Source of the DNA: GCA-2746365 sp963711255 | Lineage (GTDB): Bacteria; Pseudomonadota; Gammaproteobacteria; SZUA-229 | NCBI GenBank assembly: GCA_963711255.1 | Contig: CAVQDO010000034.1 | Location: forward strand, 15,676-79,675 | Direction: 5' to 3' | Length of the DNA: 64,000 nt | Shown here: positions 18,273 through 26,326 of the stretch, in pieces | Layout of the letters: the number at the start of each line of letters is the position of its first letter | Numbering within the stretch: the stretch's first letter is position 1 | Notes under the pieces: model-generated | Told to the model about the DNA's origin: nothing | What the model saw: only the letters and a program-made list of their open reading frames with translations | Databases searched by the model: none | Position numbers and translations under genes: made by a program

Positions 18273-18334
18273 ACAAGGGTGCTGCTTTATAATTGTTGTT
18301 TATTCGTTATCCGGGTTCGTAATGCGCCGAGATA

Positions 18335-20512
18335 TTATGCTGCCAGCGCAGTAATTACGTTTCCTAAAGCGTGGTCAAAGGTTGAATGGTCAGCCAGTAC
18401 GCGTGATCGATTTTCTTCCAGTTCACGGGCAAAATCTTCAGCATCTTTTTCAATTACTTTTATGCCTTTCCTGTTAACAAAGACCAGCTGCGCGGCATCA
18501 GTAAGAATAACGGATAATTTAAGCCGTCTTACCGGTTTGTCTTCACCGTTATAAATTTCATACCACATGCCCGGTTTTGTAGAGTTGGTCAATTGCGCTA
18601 TTTTCTGTTTGGCAATATCAGTTTGTTGCTGTATAAATTCAAGTTCTTCCTGTAAGTTGTCGCTCGACGCTTCACAGATGTCTTCTTCAATTTCACTGTT
18701 GTTTTCATCCACAACTTTATAGCCGAACTCATCAATCATCGACATGAGATAATTTTTTAATTCTGAAATCTGGTTACTGATTTCATCTTTATTCTGTTGT
18801 GTTTCGTATAACTCATCATTCATCGCTTCGAGCAATGCAGCGTGATTGTTTTTGATCAGATCGTATTGTGAATTGTACTTAATAGGCTGTATACATTTCA
18901 GTAAGAGTTTCAGCAGCAATACAGATTGCAGCCACTCTTCACTATTACGCCCGTGCCGTATATAACGGTTAAGCATTAATGTGGACCAGTGTTTAAGCAC
19001 TAATGGCCTGACATTATTTGGTATTTTTTTATCGCAGGAAATCATTTTCAACTGTGTAATAACAATGTTACGTGCATGTTCCTGCAGGATTTTTTTCTGT
19101 TCAGATCTTTCTGTCTCTGAAGTTAACGCGTCTTCTTTCTGCAGGATAATTTCAAGTGCGTCTACAGCCTCTTCGAACGACTGTATGTCGATATCGAATT
19201 TATCAAGAATGTCATCAACGATACTTTCTAGTTCATCATAAAGATGGTCTTCTTTGGCGTTGATGCCTTTGCCAGCAGTGGTTAACAGGTCTACGGTATT
19301 TCTCGCTGGATGTTTTTCATTATCAAAAAGTGTACGGTCCATCATCGCTACTTTCATTACAGGTACCTGTAACTGGTAAATTAAGCTGGTCATAATTTCT
19401 GATACAGTCGTGTCATCAGAGATTGCGCCAAACATCATACCTACAAAATCGATACTTCTCTCATCAAGTAAATTAACCTGCTTATCAACAATGCCACCAT
19501 TTTGTTTACTGATGTCAGAAAGAACTTCCTGCTTGATTTCTTCTGTCGTCAGGATTTCTGCAGCAGTATTTAACGTTGATATTTTTCGTTGTAGTGATGA
19601 CAGCGCTTTAACAACTTCTTTACGCTGGTAACAGTTCTTGCCTTCTATGTCCTGCTGTGTCGGTGTACGCAAAAATGATTCAGGTAATTGCAGTTCATCG
19701 CCACTGATTGTCATGTCGCCGCTCATGAATTCGTTAACGATACGACTGATATCCTGATTAGAGCGAGGAATAAAATCTGTAGATACTTTTTCTGTTGGAT
19801 CGTAGTAGCTGGCGACCTGTGTAGAAACTTGATCCTCTTCTTCGACTTCTTCCTGCTTGGTTGTTTTCAACATGATTTCAGGCATGATGTTATTCTCAAT
19901 GAGAATCTTGTTAATGGCTTTAAACATTACACCAAGTTTTGAGCAGACTTCCTGATCAAAGAGTTTGTAGAACACCAGTTTTACTTCAATATCTATATCA
20001 ATGTTTTCGATGGTTTTCTGAAAAACCTGGCATATGTGCCTGGGATCGAGTGATTCTTTGTCAATAGCGTTCTCATACATCAACTCGATGTATTCAAGAC
20101 GCGCTTCAAGGTGATTAACGTCTTCACCATATAAATTCATTGCTTTGGCGTGCATGGTTGTAATCGCAACCATTTCATCCATTTCATCCTGACCTACCAG
20201 GCTCAGCTCGTTTTCGTCTTTTGCAGATAAGGACTTTGAAGTTGATAATGCGTGGTTAAGGTTGATAAAGAAATGATGGCTGATGTCATTTTTTTCAGTT
20301 CTGAATATACGGGTGCAGTCCATATATTTCATCTGTTCTTCATCAGTGGCTGCTTTTTCAGCGAGATCGAACAACATGTTATCCGCGCTGTTAAGCATCT
20401 GATTGATCAAAATCATCAGGTGATCATTGACGCTGGTAAATACCTTATCAATGATTTTCGAATATTTAAGCGATTCGTTATTTTGTACTGAAGTGTCTTG
20501 ATTTAAGCCCAT
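18335..20512 (-). CDS. DUF1631 family protein
   Basis: A 725-residue cytoplasmic protein rich in acidic helices. The N-terminal segment NSADNMLFDLAEKAATDEEQ and the C-terminal part, PGMWYEIYNGEDKPVRRLKLS followed by QLVFVNRKGIKVIEKDAEDFA and FDHALGNVI, match DUF1631, a gammaproteobacterial family of unknown function. The C-terminal 100 residues look like a small beta-barrel similar to PilZ-type domains, so c-di-GMP binding is conceivable, but the RxxxR/DxSxxG pattern is not obvious. Predicted coiled coil at about 590-660. It ends at a clear terminator and starts downstream of a 372-bp AT-rich gap. Confidence 0.82.
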   Translation of the reverse strand: MGLNQDTSVQNNESLKYSKIIDKVFTSVNDHLMILINQMLNSADNMLFDLAEKAATDEEQMKYMDCTRIFRTEKNDISHHFFINLNHALSTSKSLSAKDENELSLVGQDEMDEMVAITTMHAKAMNLYGEDVNHLEARLEYIELMYENAIDKESLDPRHICQVFQKTIENIDIDIEVKLVFYKLFDQEVCSKLGVMFKAINKILIENNIMPEIMLKTTKQEEVEEEDQVSTQVASYYDPTEKVSTDFIPRSNQDISRIVNEFMSGDMTISGDELQLPESFLRTPTQQDIEGKNCYQRKEVVKALSSLQRKISTLNTAAEILTTEEIKQEVLSDISKQNGGIVDKQVNLLDERSIDFVGMMFGAISDDTTVSEIMTSLIYQLQVPVMKVAMMDRTLFDNEKHPARNTVDLLTTAGKGINAKEDHLYDELESIVDDILDKFDIDIQSFEEAVDALEIILQKEDALTSETERSEQKKILQEHARNIVITQLKMISCDKKIPNNVRPLVLKHWSTLMLNRYIRHGRNSEEWLQSVLLLKLLLKCIQPIKYNSQYDLIKNNHAALLEAMNDELYETQQNKDEISNQISELKNYLMSMIDEFGYKVVDENNSEIEEDICEASSDNLQEELEFIQQQTDIAKQKIAQLTNSTKPGMWYEIYNGEDKPVRRLKLSVILTDAAQLVFVNRKGIKVIEKDAEDFARELEENRSRVLADHSTFDHALGNVITALAA

Positions 20513-20884
20513 TGCAATGATCCAAAATAATATATGGTTAAAAAAGCACCAGTATTTGGCGTTTTACACGCACAATAAAGGGTGTTTTATTATATTTTTA
20601 AGTACATTTTGGGTTGCATGCGGTGAGTACAGGCATGCAGTAGAAATTTATGATTTATTCAATTGAGTTGTAACTGTTTGAAATATCTAAAAATAGAATG
20701 TTTATTATAGAAACTGCCAAACAACTGTTAAACACTTAATGTAACTATAGTCTGGTGTGACATTATTTCAACAGGTTTGTACCAAAAATTGACAGCTCAC
20801 TGTTGATTTTCCGACAGACGGTCTATTTGCCTGGAGCGCTTCTAAAATTTGGCCAATGTTTTAGACAATTTCCAGTAAATTGAA
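20513..20884. other. Gene-free AT-rich intergenic region
   Basis: 372 bases between the DUF1631 gene start and the end of the antitoxin-like gene. It is AT-rich with no frame of useful length on either strand. It contains a small inverted repeat (GCATGC at 20618 and 20634 area) and should hold the DUF1631 promoter on the minus strand, but I cannot pick out a convincing -35/-10 pair. Confidence 0.6.
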
Positions 20885-21271
20885 TCACTTAGTACCCTGC
20901 TGCTTATTGTTTGCCCGGTATAGATAATCATGGATCACTGATAATTGATCTTCGTCGACAATCAGAAAGTGTGGTGTTCCGTTTAGCTTTTTATTATGTG
21001 CCCGCATCCAGTGGTACATGGCAACGCCGCTACCATCAAAGTAATCATATAACTGCTGGTAGGTTTCAATAAAAAGTGCCGCGCGCTGCCCTGCTTCACT
21101 ATCCTGTTTAATAAGACGTTTGCCGGATGTTAACTCGCCAATATCGCTGCACTGCAGCTTTAAAATGCGTGCCAGTTCGGCGTGATACATGCCCAGTAAT
21201 TCAATAACCTGTATAACCGAGCAGGTAAGCTTACGCTCATTTTGAGCGGGATTATCTAGCTTGAAAACCAT
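20885..21271 (-). CDS. Xre/MbcA/ParS-type antitoxin-like protein (no toxin adjacent)
   Basis: A 128-residue protein. The N-terminal part (IQVIELLGMYHAELARILKL then DIGELTSGKRLIKQD) resembles an Xre-type helix-turn-helix. The C-terminal part (FIETYQQLYDYFDGSGVAMYHWMR, then NKKLNGTPHFLIVDEDQLSVIHDYL) fits the MbcA/ParS toxin-binding domain, formerly DUF2384. Such proteins normally pair with a RES-domain toxin, but the neighbours here are a glutathione transferase and a DUF1631 gene, so it is an orphan or has a housekeeping role. It lies 22 bp after the GST gene in a likely four-gene operon. Confidence 0.65.
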   Translation of the reverse strand: MVFKLDNPAQNERKLTCSVIQVIELLGMYHAELARILKLQCSDIGELTSGKRLIKQDSEAGQRAALFIETYQQLYDYFDGSGVAMYHWMRAHNKKLNGTPHFLIVDEDQLSVIHDYLYRANNKQQGTK

Positions 21272-21293
21272 GATTTATCGCTTACATAGACAG

Positions 21294-21935
21294 TTAGATA
21301 TAAATGGGACTGTCACCACTTTTCCATAATTCATGTTTCTGAAAAACATCCTGAAAAAGTTCGGAGTCGATTAGTTTATCAAGCCATGCTTTGACCCTGA
21401 CATATCGTGACTGCTCAAACCATTCCTTATCAACCAGTGAAAATTGACGCACAAACGGAAAGACACCGATATCTGCCATTGTTATACGGTCGCTTAACAG
21501 GAACGTATTGTCATTGAGCATGTCTTCCAGTTCTTCGATGAATTCTTCGCAGGCGTGACGATAATAGTCGGCACTGTGTTCCGGATAGCGATCAGCATAC
21601 TTATAGTGGTCGAGATCTTCCTTGAATGAAAAATCGTTGGTTTCGATGAGGATTTCTGAATCAAGTAAAAACTCATTATCTGTGCCAAGCCAGTTGTCAG
21701 GATCATTTTGCTGCAGCGCCCATTTGACTATGTCCCAGCTTTCATCAATGACTTTGCCATCAGGCAGAACCAGCACAGGCACTGTTTCATGTTCTGAAAC
21801 GGACAGCGCTTCTTCGGGCATGTTGCTTAATTCCACTTCGCGCAGCTCAACGGTCTGAGCCGATACTTTTAACGCCATATGCGCGCGCATGCAGTACGGG
21901 CAGCGGCGAAAGCTGTATAAAACGGGGTGAGTCAT
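21294..21935 (-). CDS. Glutathione S-transferase family protein
   Basis: A 213-residue cytoplasmic GST. The thioredoxin-like N-domain has VLYSFRRCPYCMRAHMAL, with a CPYC pair as in omega/beta-like or glutaredoxin-type GSTs, followed by ETVPVLVLPDGKVIDESWDIV, the glutathione-binding Pro and Glu-Ser. The C-terminal all-helical domain contains LSDRITMADIGVFPFVRQF with the N-capping Asp. It sits 4 bp after the broken SemiSWEET gene and 22 bp before the antitoxin-like gene. Substrate unknown. Confidence 0.92.
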   Translation of the reverse strand: MTHPVLYSFRRCPYCMRAHMALKVSAQTVELREVELSNMPEEALSVSEHETVPVLVLPDGKVIDESWDIVKWALQQNDPDNWLGTDNEFLLDSEILIETNDFSFKEDLDHYKYADRYPEHSADYYRHACEEFIEELEDMLNDNTFLLSDRITMADIGVFPFVRQFSLVDKEWFEQSRYVRVKAWLDKLIDSELFQDVFQKHELWKSGDSPIYI

Positions 21936-21939
21936 AATT

Positions 21940-22201
21940 CTAAAGTTTATCGTATTTGAATTTAAATATAATCAGCAAAACACTCATTATTGCGATAAGA
22001 CTGGCACCGGATAACAAAGGTATGTTTTGTGTCATGGCGGCATGTGCAGCCCAGAAGCCATTGCCTGAAACCGATAATACGAGCATCAGCATTGAAACAT
22101 CATCAGTATGGCGTGTTTGTCAATGCTTTAAAAATTTGCGGCACAAGAATCAGGGTGCAGAGTATTGACGCGATCCAGCCTAATAAAACTTCTATAGTCA
22201 C
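21940..22201 (-). pseudogene. SemiSWEET/PQ-loop transporter gene with a frameshift
   Basis: On the minus strand from a GTG at 22201, preceded by an AGTAGGA ribosome site and 14 bp after trhO, the frame reads VTIEVLLGWIASILCTLILV then PQIFKAL, a typical SemiSWEET first helix with its PQ motif, and stops at TGA after 32 codons. In the next frame the match continues without a gap: TDDVSMLMLVLSVSGNGFW, then NIPLLSGASLIAIM and a final helix ending FKFKYDKL before the stop at 21940. The total, 262 bases, is one more than a multiple of three. Intact SemiSWEETs of about 85 residues move small sugars or related molecules as dimers. This is either a fresh single-base mutation or a sequencing error. Confidence 0.78.
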
Positions 22202-22215
22202 GGGTTAATCCTACT

Positions 22216-23208
22216 CTAACGATGTTTTTGGCTTGAGAGCCTGTTTTGCTGACGTACAGCTTCTTTTTCCTGTTTTCTGTGCTGGCTGATGATATTCGCT
22301 TCAGAGCCAAGGTGCTGCTCGCCGCGTTCTCTGGCCAGTTGCATCTGTCGCTCTCGTTCGGCAAAGCGATGACGTTGCTGTTCTGATTTTTTATCATGGC
22401 AGCTGGGGCAGCTAACACCGGCTATATATTTTTCACTTTGTTTATCATCTTCTGTAATCGGCAGGCGGCAGGCATGGCACTGGTCGTAACTGCCTTTTTC
22501 AAGGTTATGGTCGACACTGACGCGGTTATCAAAGACAAAGCATTCGCCCTGCCACAATGATTCATCCTGCGGTACAGTTTCCAGGTATTTAAGAATGCCG
22601 CCCTGCAGGTGATACACTTCTTCAAAACCCTGCTCTTTTAAATAAGCGGTCGATTTTTCACAGCGGATTCCGCCGGTACAGAACATGGCGACTTTTTTAT
22701 GTTTGCCGGGTTCCATGTTGTTTTTAACGTACTCGGGAAATTCTCGAAAGGTTTCAGTCTCAGGGTTGACCGCATTTTTAAAAGTGCCGATACCTATTTC
22801 ATAATCGTTGCGTGTATCGACCAGCAGGACGTCCGGGTCAGAAATTAAATCATTCCAGTCTTCAGGCTTAACATAAGTCCCTACAACACGGTTCGGATCA
22901 ATACCGGTGACACCCATGGTGACAATTTCTTTTTTGAGTTTTACCCGGGTGCGGTAAAACGGCATCGTGTGTTCATAGGATTCTTTGGTGCGCAGGTCTT
23001 TAAGTCGTTCATCAGAGCGCAGCCAGTGGTGCAGCTTATCGATGGCTGCCCTGCTACCAGCGACAGTACCGTTAATACCTTCCTGTGCAAGTAACAAGGT
23101 CCCCTTAATGTCGTTTTCAACCATGTAGTCGTACAATGGTTTGCGCAGTGCCTGATAGTTATCAAGCGTAACAAAATGATAAAGCGCAGATACAACGAAA
23201 TGCGGCAT
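22216..23208 (-). CDS. trhO: tRNA uridine(34) hydroxylase TrhO (YceA)
   Basis: Oxygen-dependent enzyme making 5-hydroxyuridine at wobble position 34. The 330 residues contain an N-terminal acylphosphatase-like domain (KGTLLLAQEGINGTVAG), a rhodanese domain with LLVDTRNDYEIGIGTF and the active-site loop AMFCTGGIRCEKS (Cys177), and a C-terminal CHACRLP...GVSCPSCHDK zinc-like segment and basic tail. All match TrhO. First gene of a tight minus-strand group (14, 4 and 22 bp gaps) with the SemiSWEET, GST and antitoxin-like genes. Confidence 0.95.
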   Translation of the reverse strand: MPHFVVSALYHFVTLDNYQALRKPLYDYMVENDIKGTLLLAQEGINGTVAGSRAAIDKLHHWLRSDERLKDLRTKESYEHTMPFYRTRVKLKKEIVTMGVTGIDPNRVVGTYVKPEDWNDLISDPDVLLVDTRNDYEIGIGTFKNAVNPETETFREFPEYVKNNMEPGKHKKVAMFCTGGIRCEKSTAYLKEQGFEEVYHLQGGILKYLETVPQDESLWQGECFVFDNRVSVDHNLEKGSYDQCHACRLPITEDDKQSEKYIAGVSCPSCHDKKSEQQRHRFAERERQMQLARERGEQHLGSEANIISQHRKQEKEAVRQQNRLSSQKHR

Positions 23209-23394
23209 AGTTATTTCCTGTGTTTGAATTGCCCGGTTCCCCGTGAAATGTGTTGTTTAATACAGGGTCAGCTAAAGCGCTAATTTTACCCTATGTTTGG
23301 CCGTGATGCCTGTCCATGTATAAAATATGCGCCATATACTGTTAATATCCGCTTCATAAATAATAATCCAGAAATACAATAACCAAGAAAAACT

Positions 23395-24732
23395 ATGCAA
23401 TTGATCAATGAGTGGGTTTCAGCCCTGAACAGCATTGTCTGGGGCCCGTTAATGCTGTTCCTTATTTTAGGAACCGGCCTGTATTTGATGTACGGCCTGT
23501 CATTCATGCCTTTACGACGAATTGGCTACAGCTTCAGGCTGTTATGGCAGGGACGTGAAAAGAAAGACGGCGAAGGCGATATTGCGCCATTTAATGCCCT
23601 GATGACCTCCCTTTCTGCCACTATTGGCACCGGCAATATTGCGGGAGTGGCGACTGCCATTTTCCTCGGTGGCCCGGGTGCCCTGTTCTGGATGTGGTGT
23701 ACTGCCCTGGTTGGTATGGCGACAAAATATGCCGAAGCGGTACTTGCTGTTAAATACCGGGAGGTGGATGGCAATGGACATCATATTGGCGGCCCTATGT
23801 TTTATATCAAAAACGGGCTGAAACCACACTGGGCCTGGCTAGGCACCTGTTTTGCGATTTTTGGTGCACTTGCCGGTTTCGGCATCGGAAACACCATACA
23901 GGCTAATTCTGTCGCCGATGTAATGAACAATACCTTTGCGGTACCGCACCTTGTAACCGGGGTTATTATCGCAATACTGGCTGCACTGGTATTGATTGGT
24001 GGCATTGAGCGTATTGCCAGTGTCGCCGGCAAGCTGGTTCCACTAATGGCACTAACTTATCTGTTTTCTGGTCTGTTCATTTTACTGCTGAATTTCGAAA
24101 CATTGCCTGCTGCTTTTTCATTGATATTTACACACGCGTTCACCCCGGTCGCAGCGACTGGCGGCTTTGCCGGTGCTGCTGTATGGGCAGCGATACGTTT
24201 CGGTGTGGCACGTGGTATTTTTTCCAACGAAGCCGGATTAGGCAGTGCGCCCATTGCTCATGCCGCAGCAGCTACCAACAATCCGGTAAAACAGGGACAT
24301 ATTGCGATGCTGGGAACATTTATTGATACCATCATCCTTTGCTCGATTACGGGTCTGGTGATCATTACCAGCGGTGTATGGACACAGGGGGAAACCGGAG
24401 CAAGCCTGTCATCGGCCGCTTTCGAATCACTGCTTCCGGGTGCAGGTGGTTATATTGTTACCTTTGGCCTTAGTATTTTTGCTTTTACCACAATATTAGG
24501 CTGGAGCTTTTACAGCGAAAAATGTGTTGAGTTCCTGCTGGGTGAACGCGCAATAAAAGTATTTAGATTGTTCTGGATAGTGGCCATACCTATTGGTGCT
24601 TCCGCCAGCCTGGATTTTATGTGGCTGGTTGCCGATACCCTGAATGCTTTAATGGCAATTCCTAACCTGCTTGCACTGATATTATTAAGTCCGGTTGTTT
24701 TTAAATTGACCAGAGAGCACTTTAATCAATAA
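23395..24732 (+). CDS. Sodium:alanine symporter family (AGCS) transporter
   Basis: A 445-residue inner-membrane amino-acid:Na+ symporter with about ten helices. Family signatures are clear: ALMTSLSATIGTGNIAGVATA near residue 65, GPGALFWMWCTALVGMATKYAEA, HIGGPMFYIKNGL, and GIFSNEAGLGSAPIAHAAA at about 280. These build the sodium and substrate sites in AgcS. Substrate is probably alanine or glycine. It is followed 23 bp later by a TauE/SafE gene, so the two may be co-transcribed. Confidence 0.95.
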   Translation: MQLINEWVSALNSIVWGPLMLFLILGTGLYLMYGLSFMPLRRIGYSFRLLWQGREKKDGEGDIAPFNALMTSLSATIGTGNIAGVATAIFLGGPGALFWMWCTALVGMATKYAEAVLAVKYREVDGNGHHIGGPMFYIKNGLKPHWAWLGTCFAIFGALAGFGIGNTIQANSVADVMNNTFAVPHLVTGVIIAILAALVLIGGIERIASVAGKLVPLMALTYLFSGLFILLLNFETLPAAFSLIFTHAFTPVAATGGFAGAAVWAAIRFGVARGIFSNEAGLGSAPIAHAAAATNNPVKQGHIAMLGTFIDTIILCSITGLVIITSGVWTQGETGASLSSAAFESLLPGAGGYIVTFGLSIFAFTTILGWSFYSEKCVEFLLGERAIKVFRLFWIVAIPIGASASLDFMWLVADTLNALMAIPNLLALILLSPVVFKLTREHFNQ

Positions 24733-24755
24733 GCGTTAACCGCTTTTCTATTGGC

Positions 24756-25493
24756 ATGTTTCCTGATTTTACGATACTGGATATAGCGCTTAGCGCGTTG
24801 CTGTTTATGTGGGCAGGCTTTGTCCGCAGTGGCCTGGGTTTTGGCGGCGCTGCCCTGGGGCTGCCTTTCATGCTGTTTATTTATAATCAGCCGCTTTACT
24901 GGCTGCCGCTAATTGGTGCCCACCTGCTGTTTTTTTCCGCCTTAACACTGCGCACCCGCTTGAACAATGTTAACTGGGAGTATTTAAAATCCTCCCTTTA
25001 CTACATTATCCCGCCGGCACTGGTCGGGGTATTTGGTTTGATTAGTCTGCCCAATCTGTGGATTGTTACTTTCATATACAGTATTACCCTGTTCTATGCC
25101 GTGATGTGGCTGTTGAATAAAAGTATTCACAGTGAAAGTGCCTGGATAGACCGGTTTCTATTGATCTTTGGCGGTTACGTTGCCGGTACCTCGTTGACTG
25201 GTGCGCCGATAATGGTTGCGGTATATGTGCGTAATGTTGTTCAGTCACAATTACGTAATACGCTTTTTGTGCTCTGGTTTATTTTAGTCAGTATTAAAAT
25301 GACTACGTTTGCGGCTTTAGGTGTGGATTTGAATATTATGACTGCCCTTGTCTTGCTGCCGGTTGCGGCGATTGGGCATTTTATTGGATTGAAGACGCAT
25401 GACATTATTTTGCAGAATGATGTTTTGTTTAAGCGGGTTATTGGTGGCATGTTGATGGTTGTTAGCGGGCTGGCGCTTTGGAATATTTGGTAG
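24756..25493 (+). CDS. TauE/SafE family anion permease
   Basis: A 245-residue membrane protein with about eight helices. The start ALLFMWAGFVRSGLGFGGAALGLPFMLFI has the glycine-rich repeat of the TauE/SafE (sulfite exporter) family, and the second half (YVAGTSLTGAPIMVAVYV) repeats it. Members export sulfite, sulfoacetate or other organic anions; the substrate here is unknown. Base composition shifts to T/G-rich in the last 150 bases, next to the repeat region. A likely terminator is at 25835-25858. Confidence 0.9.
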   Translation: MFPDFTILDIALSALLFMWAGFVRSGLGFGGAALGLPFMLFIYNQPLYWLPLIGAHLLFFSALTLRTRLNNVNWEYLKSSLYYIIPPALVGVFGLISLPNLWIVTFIYSITLFYAVMWLLNKSIHSESAWIDRFLLIFGGYVAGTSLTGAPIMVAVYVRNVVQSQLRNTLFVLWFILVSIKMTTFAALGVDLNIMTALVLLPVAAIGHFIGLKTHDIILQNDVLFKRVIGGMLMVVSGLALWNIW

Positions 25494-25555
25494 TTTTTTA
25501 TTTCCCGTTTGTATTTACGATTGGCGTTAATATTTTCTTTTGGTTGCTTACTTAG

Positions 25556-25758
25556 GCTTTGCGGTTCTCGCACCGCGGGCGAGTTACTCTTTTGTCAGCA
25601 GCAACAAAAGAGTAACCAGAAAAGTGCCGCCCCGACTTGTTTGCCCCGAGAAAAGCACTCGGGGTTCCTGACTTTGGGTGCATTGCCTACGAGCCGTGCT
25701 GATGCGCCGTCCGGGCGCAGCATCACTAAATCCGCCGTCCATGGCGGATTTGCTCTAC
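25556..25758. repeat. Structured dispersed repeat, left copy
   Basis: About 200 bases, the inverted partner of 25936-26183. It contains a perfect 13-bp hairpin (GTTACTCTTTTGT at 25583-25595 with its complement at 25604-25616), a GC-rich CCCCGAG/CTCGGGG hairpin near 25655, the block GATGCGCCGTCCGGGCGCAGC, and the palindrome AAATCCGCCGTCCATGGCGG. GC content is much higher than around it. The frames over it (for example 25509-25883) show no protein character. Confidence 0.8.
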
Positions 25759-25834
25759 CAATGCGCCCAAAGTCAGCAAACAAAAGGGGGGTAAACAAAG
25801 AAAAACAAGAAACGAAACAAAAGCTTCTCCAGCT

Positions 25835-25858
25835 ATGGCGCTACGCGCCATGTTTTTT
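25835..25858 (+). terminator. Rho-independent terminator after the TauE/SafE gene
   Basis: Seven-base stem ATGGCGC (25835-25841) and GCGCCAT (25845-25851) with a TAC loop, followed by a run of six T at 25853. It lies between the two repeat copies, 340 bp after the TauE stop, so it would end a long 3' untranslated stretch that includes the left repeat. Confidence 0.6.
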
Positions 25859-25935
25859 GCTGTGTTCTAGTTGGTGCTATTGACTCTGTTGTTGACTTTG
25901 ACTTTTCCGCCTTCGATAGCTGAATTTGCCAACAC

Positions 25936-26183
25936 GTAGAGCAAATCCGCCATGGACGGCGGATTTAGCCACGCTGCGCCCGGACGGCGCATCGGGGCGG
26001 CTCGGGCCAAAGTAAGCATACACACCTTAAGCAAACACCAACGCCAAAAGAACAGACACCCTCAAATTCAGGTTCCCCGGACGCTTCTCCGGGGCTATCG
26101 AGTTCGCGGCGGCCTTTTCTGGTTACTCTTTTGGGCTGTAGCAAAAGAGTAACTCGCCCGCGGTGCGAGAACCGCAATGCCAA
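25936..26183. repeat. Structured dispersed repeat, right copy (inverted)
   Basis: Inverted, partly diverged copy of 25556-25758. Shared blocks in reverse order: GTAGAGCAAATCCGCC with the palindrome, GCTGCGCCCGGACGGCGCATC, CCGGACGC/GCGTCCGG-type hairpin near 26080, CTTTTCTGGTTACTCTTTTG with its CAAAAGAGTAAC partner, and CGGTGCGAGAACCGC. The hairpins are kept although loops and linkers differ, so selection or copying acts on structure. A minus-strand frame (25965-26270) here is rejected as non-coding. Confidence 0.8.
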
Positions 26184-26326
26184 AGTATGCAAACCATAGA
26201 AAATATTGACGCCAATAGGAAATAAAAAACGCAAAACCCCAAATACCCACAAACAACTATACGCACACAACTAAATCTACCTTAAAATACCCCGTTCAAT
26301 GAGTACAAAAGTTAAAAACAAGAAAA

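Noticed and set aside
22080..22130. Programmed +1 frameshifting to restore the SemiSWEET protein
   Set aside because: There is no typical slippery run or stimulatory structure near the TGA; single-base mutation or error is simpler.
21956..22168. 70-codon plus-strand frame antisense to the SemiSWEET remnant
   Set aside because: It is the antisense shadow of a recognisable transporter sequence; the residues show no family character.
25509..25883. 124-codon plus-strand frame over the left repeat
   Set aside because: Composition follows the repeat structure (palindromes, hairpins); no family resemblance, and the frame exists because the GC-rich repeat lacks stops.
25965..26270. 101-codon minus-strand frame over the right repeat
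   Set aside because: Same reason; it reads through hairpin arms and is not conserved between the two repeat copies.
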